64,000 nucleotides of DNA from Asterias amurensis (taxonomy: Eukaryota; Echinodermata; Asteroidea; Forcipulatida; Asteriidae): assembly GCF_032118995.1 (NCBI RefSeq), contig NC_092661.1:8432494-8496493 (forward strand), written 5' to 3'. The position numbers and the translations under genes are program-made. Below, piece after piece: positions 57,101 to 64,000 of this stretch (positions within the stretch are counted from its first letter, which is position 1; each line of letters begins with the position of its first letter). The notes below the pieces were generated by a model that saw only the letters and a program-made list of their open reading frames with translations, made no database searches and was not told where the DNA came from.

Positions 57101-59385
57101 AACTTAGTTCAACAACAAACATACCTTAAAGAGAAGGTATCATTTGATTATCACTTTTAAAGGTGTAGCTTGGTTAGAAGCCTACTGCAGCTTTCGGTAG
57201 TATTAAAATATTTCAAGAAACATTTCACTTTAAAGTAATGTGGTTATAATGTAAAAAAGTGCATGTAAAACAGGGCCCAATTTCATGGCTCTGCTTATAC
57301 TGCCAATCTTGCCCGTATTCATTTTAAATGCAATTTCATTGCTGGCTGTGTTTAGCCAAGAATGCCTAGTAAGTCTGTGGAGTACGCATTCACACAAGCA
57401 AAATTCCCTGCTAACCTGTGAAATACGCTTGATGTAAGTGATTCCCTGCTTTGGTAGGAGCCGATTCTTCGCTTGCAGTAAGCAGCAATGGAATTGGGTA
57501 CAGTACATGTCCCAATTTCATAAAGCCTGTAAGCACAAAAACTTGCTTAGCACAGAATAGTATTGCTTTGCAGAAACAGAATACCAGCCAAGGTGGCTGG
57601 TGCCCAACTCAATGTTTGCTTAGCAAAGAAAATTGTTAATAAGCAATATTTTATAGGTTTATGAAGCTGGGCCCAGGGGTTATCAAGTGGTAGGCCTACA
57701 AGTGTAATTGTCTTTACCTGAGACAGGGCCATGATTTGTTCTTTCATCTGGTCCTCTTCATTGTAACCGACCCAAGGCGGTACTGCTGCCTCAGCTCTCT
57801 TGGAATGCTTCTCTTTCACAAACTTGTCTTGCTCCTTCTTGAAGTCGCCAACGATGGTCTGGGAGGAAATAAAAAGTCAAGATTATCTTTTAAAACAAAA
57901 GAATGCATATTATTAGTACAGGCTACCACCAGTGGCTGCAGTCACTGGAACAAATTTGAAAGGGTTCCAGAGAGAGCAATGTCAGCTATAAGAGGGATGG
58001 AGCTTCTGATCTCTCTCAGGACAAATTGACAATATCAACAATATCATAGCTTCTTTTGAGCACAATCTTGACAGCACACAGACTCTAGAGAAACAGATTT
58101 TACATACTGAGATTTTAACTACATTTAACAAGTTTGAAATTGACAATTTGGACTTTACCAGCTTTTAAAAAATTTCATCAGTTTTTTCACCCTGTTTTTA
58201 GATCAATGGTATTCTGGATTCCTAATCACATCACCATCATGCATACCTTTTCCTCCACTGTTTTCTGAATAATTGTGGCTGTTTTAGCAGCTGTCTCCGT
58301 CACCTTTTTGGTCCCTTCTTTTGCAAAGTTGTACAAGTAACCTGTTTTTTAAAAAGGGTACGAGGAACATGAACCTTGGATGATCAACATTAACAAAGTA
58401 CATTTATATAAAACAAATTCAATCAATGTTTTGTTTGAGGTGCTATAAAACAGACATGACAGATGCTGTCAAATTTTTGTAATGTTAAATTTATTGAATA
58501 AAATTATCACCTTTTGTTCATTTTTTCGTATTCATTCATCACAATACATCATATTCGTAGCCGGCCCATAACAAATCCTCTTAACAATCATTAAAATATT
58601 ATTACACCACAACAAACTTGGTATTAATTATTAAATTAATACTCATGAGGGAAATTGAGAAACTGGGTAAATTTTGAACCTGCAACCTCCTGACTAACAT
58701 TTAAACAATAAGAACATGAACACACATAGTTGCGATAACGTAACCCTCCTCCCGACGGCCGGAAGGAGGAGGGTTACGTTATCCCAACTAGAACACGCAC
58801 TACGCAGAGGTTGCCTTTTTCTGGTTGCAGGTTCACTTCCACCTTCCAGTTCTCTTGTAAATATTTCTTTACCATGTCAACCCATTATTTATTAAACACA
58901 ACACTCAAATCATGATTGTTAAATTATCATATTATAAGAACACGTAGTTGCATTTTTTGTTTCCAAGCACTGCCATTTTATGGATCTACAACATGAAATA
59001 AATCAAAACATGATATTATTATTAAATCACGATAGGCCTAATTCTAATTAATTGATATGAACTGGTGATTGATTTTAATGATGTATTTTTTTTTTTTTTT
59101 TTTTACAATATATCTTCTCTTGTCAAACTTACTTCCCCATTCCTTGGCTGAACTAAGAGCTGCTTCTGCTGTGATTTGAACCTCTGGTTTTATCGAAGGT
59201 GTTTCAGGTTCCTCTGTAGTTTCTGTCTCGGAACCCGACGGGGTGCCCTCCTTCACCTTTTCTTCGTCAGCTGCTGCTGCTCCATCACTTTTGTTCGCAA
59301 CATCATCGTCAACACTTTTCCCCGATTCTTCAGGTGTTTTCTCCTCCGTTTTACCCCCTCCCCACCAACTGTTCAACATCTCCAT
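51140..59385 (-). CDS. SYAP1: Synapse-associated protein 1 (BSD-domain protein), 9 exons
   Basis: SYAP1 is a BSD-domain protein of cytoplasm and endomembranes, linked to mTORC2-dependent Akt phosphorylation and found at synapses. In transcript order the exons are 59385-59133, 58341-58247, 57858-57718, 56989-56850, 56223-56132, 55485-55417, 54858-54670, 53296-53247 and 51241-51140. All junctions are GT-AG and in phase, giving 376 residues ending in TAA 51142-51140. Codons 1-84 are an acidic, low-complexity N-terminus starting [11 protein letters not shown]. Then come a [20 protein letters not shown] helix, [13 protein letters not shown] [10 protein letters not shown], and the BSD domain at about residues 170-230 with [17 protein letters not shown] and [15 protein letters not shown]. 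The acidic tail has [20 protein letters not shown]. About seven residues known from vertebrate homologues before TIVGDF are absent; I found no micro-exon for them. The nearest canonical minus-strand AATAAA is near 49.49 kb. MITE copies lie in introns 4, 6 or nearby. Confidence 0.93.
51385..51522. repeat. TTAGGAC-type palindromic repeat, best copy (SYAP1 3' of exon 9 on the plus map, intron 8)
   Basis: GGTGGATTTCATAAAGAGTT at the left and ACTCTTTGTGAAATCGACCCC at the right are inverse. The interior TTAGGACTAGT phrases pair with each other. Confidence 0.75.
51540..51680 (-). mobile_element. SINE-like element, minus orientation (SYAP1 intron 8)
   Basis: CAAGGTGCTGTTGGCGCAAT, GCCAGAAACACCGAAGCGAA and GTGTACTGGGTTCTTTTCAC align with 49962-50105. 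Confidence 0.58.
52069..52410 (+). pseudogene. THAP-type zinc-finger exon with two frame changes, inside the last SYAP1 intron
   Basis: THAP domains are C2CH zinc-coordinating DNA-binding modules related to P-element transposases. From ATG 52069 the protein reads [17 protein letters not shown], then a [15 protein letters not shown] segment. Here are the first two ligand cysteines (residues 5 and 10), the conserved Pro and the conserved Trp. At about 52225 the family signature moves one frame: [11 protein letters not shown] from 52226 supplies the C-x2-H pair, and DAVPTIF (the AVPTxF box ending the domain) finishes at TAG 52331-52333. From about 52330 the original frame resumes with [20 protein letters not shown] and runs to a good donor, GTAAGT, at 52411. 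No reading frame is continuous through the domain. It is either a recent pseudogene or a real gene with small indel errors in the assembly. I see no following exon. It lies antisense to SYAP1. Confidence 0.7.
53822..54016. repeat. MITE-like inverted repeat (SYAP1 intron 7)
   Basis: GAGCCCAATTTCATAAAGCTG at the left and AGCTCTATGAAATTGGGCCCC at the right form a clear terminal inverted repeat, with paired GCTAAGC/GCTTAGC motifs inside. Confidence 0.75.
54969..55308 (+). mobile_element. Family A MITE, copy 9 (SYAP1 intron 6)
   Basis: The right end is complete, with TTAA at 55309-55312. The left terminus is missing: the copy begins TTAAAG then CTCACTTGCTATATCTC, as if the first part had been deleted. 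Confidence 0.78.
55576..55735. repeat. Nested inverted repeat (SYAP1 intron 5)
   Basis: The outer arms are TATACAATTGTTGCACGCTG and the complement near 55709-55733. The inner arms are GGTCCATGG..TTTTGTACACCC and GGGTGTACAAAACTCATGGACC, around a GC-rich CCGAGGCGAAGCCGAGGG centre. Confidence 0.75.
56262..56640 (+). mobile_element. Family A MITE, copy 10 (SYAP1 intron 4)
   Basis: Full-length copy with TTAA at 56258-56261 and 56641-56644, starting AAGACACTGGACACTATTGG. It lies about 35 bp upstream, in transcription sense, of SYAP1 exon 5. Confidence 0.86.
57272..57500. repeat. MITE-like inverted repeat (SYAP1 intron 3)
   Basis: GGGCCCAATTTCATGGCTCT at the left and AGCAGCAATGGAATTGGGTA at the right are worn inverse copies, matching the 20369-20606 unit. 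Confidence 0.6.
57508..57676. repeat. MITE-like inverted repeat (SYAP1 intron 3)
   Basis: TCCCAATTTCATAAAGCCTG at the left and the complement of TATGAAGCTGGGCCC at the right. The inside carries GCTTAGCA/TGCTTAGC motifs in both directions. Confidence 0.65.
58728..58789. repeat. GC-rich hairpin with 25-bp arms (SYAP1 intron 1)
   Basis: GATAACGTAACCCTCCTCC (58734-58752) is exactly complementary to 58765-58783, and the arms extend to AGTTG/CAACT with one mismatch. The 12-bp loop contains CGGCCG. Confidence 0.93.
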
Positions 59386-59973
59386 AACCCCAACTGTCGG
59401 CTGTGATCATGAACTTGATTCCAGAACAAATGTTGAGCCAGGAAATTCACAAAATAATTCACAATTTTGGCAATCGTCACGTCGTCTTTCATTCATTCAG
59501 TCATCCCCCATCGTCGAATTTAATGTTTTTCTACAGAAGGTCAAGGGTTAACTTCTTTGTTGACGATCATTGACTAATGCTTCCGGTTGGGTTTTTAGTA
59601 CTTCCGGATGTTCGTTTGTTGTCGGAAAATCATGGAGCTATATAAAAAAAATTAACAAATTACAAAAAAGTCAGTTTACCCCTTACAATCTTTATAAAGC
59701 TTTAACATTCTTCAATTGATTTTTTTAAGTTACTATTTTTTTTTTTTTTTTTTTAAGTTACTATTTTTCCTGAGATTCTCCTCGAAAAAAGGCAACGAAG
59801 GGGAACGAACCCTTGTACCACCTCGTCCCCGAGGGCTGACTCACAGTTGGTCTAAGATACAGTGGGGTCGAGGAAAGCCAGGACGCAATTTTCCATGCAG
59901 TCGGGATTTCCTATTTATGGTTACGAGGTGAAAATTGCATTGTGGGACGGTCTCTTTCGTTGGAATTGCCAAC
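59386..59973. promoter_or_regulatory. Shared SYAP1/RPS4 head-to-head promoter region
   Basis: SYAP1 (minus) and RPS4 (plus) start codons are about 590 bp apart and diverge. Two ETS-type cores lie between them: GCTTCCGGTT near 59579 and ACTTCCGGA at 59600-59608. ETS sites are common in bidirectional housekeeping promoters. A TATAAAA-like run is near 59639 and T-rich tracts fill 59716-59765. The pyrimidine-rich CTCTTTCG near 59952 looks like the RPS4 5'TOP start. Confidence 0.55.
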
Positions 59974-62021
59974 ATGGTGGGTGACTTTCTAAAATTGTTC
60001 ATAAAATAAATCCTTTCCATCGGACATATTATAAAATGAGAAAATTTACGTGAAAGGTTTTAATGTAAACTTGAATCTCTATAGTTCATAATGGTGCTTT
60101 TATTTTGTATGTTATGTGTATGGAAACATATTTAATCTGCTGTGAAATTTCGTTAATGTTCAATGTCTGCCATAATTATTGTACATCATTGGGATTCATG
60201 TTTTGAGTTTACCTTTTATTAGCCAAGTACGTTACATGTTTGATGTTAGACTGTGTATTTTGAGGGCTTACAATAGTAGTGTATAATCGGTCAATAAATT
60301 CAATTAGTTGACCGTACCGACTGTTTGTAAATGAACAATTTACTTCACTTTGATTTATATAAAAAAGTCATAAAATAGAAATGACATGACTGATCTCAAT
60401 CAAATTTGCTGGACCCAATTTCATTTAATTAACTCATTGCAATGAATTATGACCTCGGAATTCTACACTACAGTGCATTAATTCTTAAAAAAAAAACAAT
60501 TGAATCTAAAGTTGGCCATGTTGGCTCGCATCATTCTGTATCTGTAAAAATTAAAAGTTTATCGAGAGACAATCACAAAGTGGTGGTGTTCACTATGACA
60601 CTATCCCCCCCTTTTTTTCACGAAATTGTTCTTATTTCCGAGGATTGTGAGTGCACGTTATTATTGCTGTCTACATTTCATTCAGCATGTTCAGGGTTTT
60701 ATATAAATAATATTGTCGTCATCAGCATTTTTCGATCATTATAAACAAAAAGCTATTTAAAAATAAAACACTGAGTTGACTGAGGACTAGGCCTAATCAG
60801 AACTTTTTCATTTCAACGGTCCAGCTATTTTATTTAGTTCAGTTTTAAAAAGCATCCCTCGCCTCCCCAAATCAATAGGCATATGGGCTATGACAAATTT
60901 GTAGGTTGAAACTGTGTGTAAAAACAGGCAAACAAAATGCATCAATTGTTTTGGAACTGGCAAAAAATAAAACGCATCAATGCCATGGTTCAGGATGTAA
61001 GTTTTAATTAATGAATTCAAGACTCTGATTCCTGAAGTAAATAGAACAGTTTCACTGTTAATTAATAATTTTCAGTCGACCCTCGCTAAGTAAAGTGAGC
61101 ACTAAAAAGAGGTTGTCCTGAACCTCATTGCTACCTTGCATTTCTTTGTTTTGCTGTCCTCCGATATATTACAGCATTCTTTTTATAAAGAGTAACTTGG
61201 CCAGTCCCAGCGATTTGATCTGCATTTAATATGGATCAGAAATCAGTGTAGGAGCGAGGCAGAAACACTTGGTTTAAAATCCCCTAATGAATTCATCTTT
61301 TTATTTTGTAAATGCAGGCACGTGGACCCAAGAAGCATTTGAAGCGCCTTGCGGCACCCAAGCATTGGATGCTGGACAAACTCACTGGTGTCTTTGTAAG
61401 TAAATTTCACAGTTAAGCTGAAGAGTTATTTTGAAACAGAAACATTGTTTTTCTTGTTTCTAACTACTTGGAATGAATAATTTTGATGTAATTTTTGTTT
61501 TAATTTTCAGCAACTATTCAAAATGTGGCTAAAACCCCCGAGAGCCACAACCATTAAAAATCTCAACAATGAATTGAGGAAAACAGTACTGGAGGAAAAT
61601 GATGCAAGAGAACAGTACCCTTAAAACAATCTAGATGTACCCGCTGTTTGTGATCTTAGGCCTCAGACACTTTTCCTCTTAAGGGGCACTTCTGTGAGGA
61701 AAATGCTTTTTTTTTATCAAAAACCTTTGCAAAGGGCACTACAGCAAAAGCTCAGGGCACCACAGTTTTTGGTGTGGGTTAACTCCAGGCCGTTTATCTT
61801 ATTGTCTAACAAAATGAATCTTTTTATTGCCTCCCTACAGGCTCCAAGACCTTCCACCGGCCCCCACAAGCTGCGAGAATGCCTTCCGCTGATCGTGTTC
61901 CTGCGTAACCGTCTGAAGTATGCCTTGACTTACGACGAGACCAAGAAGGTGACGATGCAGAGGCTGATCAAGATTGACGGCAAGGTACGCACCGACATCA
62001 CTTACCCAGCAGGATTCATGG
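59974..62021 (+). CDS. RPS4: 40S ribosomal protein S4 (eS4), 5' part, runs off the window
   Basis: This is the N-terminal third of eukaryotic ribosomal protein eS4, a 40S subunit component. Exon 1 carries only the ATG (59974-59976) before donor GTGGGT, the same split as in vertebrate RPS4X. Exon 2 is 61318-61395 and encodes residues 2-27 ([18 protein letters not shown]...). Exon 3 is 61841-62021 and encodes residues 28-87 plus one base of codon 88, ending [10 protein letters not shown] before GTAAGT. The RS4 N-terminal region and the start of the S4 RNA-binding domain ([20 protein letters not shown]) are intact. The next family segment (DVISI...) does not appear before 64000, so the remainder lies downstream. 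The transcript probably starts at the pyrimidine tract CTCTTTCG near 59952, a 5'TOP-type start expected for translation-machinery mRNAs. Confidence 0.95.
61508..61623 (+). other. Possible alternative exon in RPS4 intron 2
   Basis: Inside the intron between RPS4 exons 2 and 3, a T-rich tract ends in TTTTCAG and is followed by an open stretch to TAA. Spliced to exon 2 in phase 0 it would add [20 protein letters not shown] and then a charged segment ending DAREQYP. The composition is protein-like, with a basic then a coiled-coil-like part, but I do not recognise the family. It would replace most of RPS4 with an unrelated 37-residue tail. It could instead be an exon of another transcript or chance. 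Confidence 0.3.
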
Positions 62022-62288
62022 GTAAGTACTCAAATCATCTTTTTGGTTGTTTGTTAATGACAGGCCTGATACTTCACGGAGGCATGAAGGTGATTGCCTC
62101 CATTTTCCCTGGTCGTTGCCTTGTGCCCTTGAAATGCTCATGTAGAAATTTGTAACTTCCTTAAAGGGTGCCCTTGCCCAAGGAGAAAGTGCCTTGTTTC
62201 TAAAAAGAAGCATACAGGAAGTCATATTTCAATCTTTCTTTTAAATCGGGAAATTTGCCGCAATCCATTTTCAGAGCTGAACAATTAA

Positions 62289-62661
62289 AGGAACACGTTG
62301 CCTTGGATCGGACGAGTTGGTCTATAAAAAGGGTTTGTAACCGTTTTTTTATACAATGCATATGGTTGGAAAGATGTTTTAAAAGTAGAATACAATGATC
62401 CACACACGTTTGCCTCGAAATTGCGTGGTTTTCCTTCTACTGCGCGAACTAACACGGTCGGCCATTTATGGGAGTCAAAAATTTGACTCCCATAAATGGC
62501 CGACTGTGTTAGGCGACGAGGTAAAAGGAAAACCGTACAATTTCGAGGCATGTTTGTGTGGATCATTGTATTCTACTTTTACAGCATCTTTCTACCTGTA
62601 TACATTTTATAACAAACGCTTTTCAAAGACCAACTCGACCGATCCAAGGCAACGTGTTCCT
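62289..62661. mobile_element. Family B MITE, copy 3 (RPS4 intron 3)
   Basis: TTAA at 62285-62288 and 62662-62665. Both arms are well conserved and the centre includes the near-perfect palindrome GGGAGTCAAAAATTTGACTC. Confidence 0.88.
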
Positions 62662-63699
62662 TTAATAACATTACAGATGTGATACTTTGCAGGCCTGGAA
62701 TTTTTATCTTTGAGAGGGCAATGCCATTTTAATTTTGCTGAGACACTTCCATTGGAAATTCTCAAAGTCTGTGGAAAACTTTGTGTTATGTTTTGTTTTT
62801 GTTTTGTTTTTGGTTTTACTGCGCCTTGAACACCCAGCAGGGTGGATATGTGCGCATTATAAGTCTTATTATTATTATTTATTATTTAAGGGGCACCAAG
62901 GCAAAACAAACGGGGTTAACTTAGACCATGTGCTCTGTGGCCTCCGTGTAATTCCAATGCTGCCTTGTTTTTGTGAGGGCAGGGCAGTTTTTTTTTCACA
63001 GCTGAGGGCACATAGCTAGGGGAGAAAGAAACCTAAAATTCCAGAGCATTTTTCTCTTGCATCTGTGAAGTATCGGGCTGAAAGCCATTTGATATTTTGG
63101 CTGTGTCTGATTTATCGACTGAGCTTATTTTGTTACTTTTTACACCACACACATTGTTGTGGGTAAAAATACACAGGACAGAGGTAAACATAAGAGGATC
63201 TGTAGGTTTTTTTTCTAAAAAAGACAACATTTTGGAAGAAAAGTCACATATAGTTGGACTTTTTTAGATTTGCAGATCTGCTTTTTATTAAGATAGGAGA
63301 GCAAGAGTTTTAAGGCCCATCGAAGGCTCTGTAGCCTTGACTATGGCTACCGAGGTCAAATGAGGCCTAAAATCAAACCCCACTTTCCCACAGGTCGCTA
63401 GACAGGAATCTTACACCACCCAGTCTTAGCATCACCCAGGGAAAGAACACTAGCAATTATTTAACTCAAGAGAGATATTTGTCTTACATCATTCTAACTT
63501 CCTTTTCTTTGTTTTATTTCTTTTTTATTAAACAAAACATGTTTTGGAGATGTAGGGGGTTCTTGCAGTGACTGTTTTTATTTTTTTTTATTTTTTTTAC
63601 TATGCAATTACCTTAATTTTATACTTAAACTTGTTGTTTTTTGGGTTAAAAGGCGAACATGTTTATAGATGTTAAGTTTGCATCCGGGTCTTTCGGGGA

Positions 63700-63780
63700 T
63701 ACAGAATATTATTTGATTTTACCTTCACACCGATGTGTGTAAGCACTGTACACTCAGTACTTTCCTGAGTTATATGAAAC
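63700..63780 (-). mobile_element. SINE tail fragment (RPS4 intron 3)
   Basis: CACACCGATGTGTGTAAGCA and GTACACTCAGTACTTTCC match the complement of the tail region of the 36508-36665 SINE. The tRNA head is not present. Confidence 0.5.
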
Positions 63781-64000
63781 AATATCACAATCCGGTGTCA
63801 CAACCATTTTTGGCACTTGTCTACCTTCATGTTAGCTGTTTTTCAAAAAAGTGAAATTTTTTAATGAACCTGTAATCACCTGCATGATTTTTGTTTCATC
63901 ATGTGAAAGGACATACAGGCATACTAAACTAAAAAATTAAGTTTAACTCTCAAAATCCATTCAAAAATTTGGGGGAAATCTGATGTTATTTATTGGACAT

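Larger units (their letters stand above)
62022..64000. other. RPS4 intron 3 (partial)
   Basis: Starts at donor GTAAGT (62022) and no acceptor followed by the next RPS4 segment is seen before the window ends. It holds a family B MITE and a SINE tail. Confidence 0.6.

Noticed and set aside
57859..58246. Micro-exon for the SYAP1 residues missing before TIVGDF
   Set aside because: No stretch between acceptor and donor in this intron encodes a matching segment, and exons 2 and 3 already join in phase.

Overview
This is a nuclear genomic window from an animal, not a prokaryote or organelle. Genes are split by GT-AG introns, coding density is low, and the AT-rich non-coding sequence is full of small transposons, SINEs, simple repeats and long C/G runs. 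The encoded proteins match deuterostome families (di-N-acetylchitobiase, CCDC28, SYAP1, RPS4). Gene style and repeat types suggest an echinoderm, probably a sea star. The species is an inference; I could not run a search.

Layout. (1) 3.6-15.6 kb, + strand: a seven-exon lysosomal chitobiase gene (CTBS). All splice junctions join in phase, but exon 1 has an in-frame TGA at codon 25, straight after the signal peptide. Its introns hold TTAA-flanked MITEs, a 2.5-kb Mutator-like non-autonomous element inserted into a SINE, and a LINE 3' fragment. (2) 15.7-18.9 kb: intergenic. (3) 19.2-24.3 kb, + strand: a six-exon CCDC28-family gene with an 18-bp tandem repeat just before its start codon. (4) 24.3-51.1 kb: about 27 kb without a recognisable gene. 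It holds MITEs, SINE fragments, possible Penelope-like fragments with a hammerhead-like core, short perfect palindromes, a CRE/YY1-like promoter-like cluster near 29.7 kb, and an 856-bp foldback element with 42-bp tandem repeats in inverted arms. (5) 51.1-59.4 kb, - strand: a nine-exon SYAP1 gene. Its last intron carries, on the opposite strand, a THAP zinc-finger exon broken by two frame changes. (6) From 59.95 kb, + strand: the start of RPS4, head-to-head with SYAP1 across a roughly 0.57-kb region with two ETS-type sites. RPS4 runs off the window after codon 87.

The genes do not form a pathway. CTBS is lysosomal glycan degradation, CCDC28 is a coiled-coil adaptor, SYAP1 is a BSD-domain signalling protein and RPS4 is a 40S ribosomal protein. 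The least described content is the repeat landscape: two TTAA-type MITE families with strong hairpin potential, the Mutator-like element with its 11-bp target duplication, and the 42-bp-unit foldback element.
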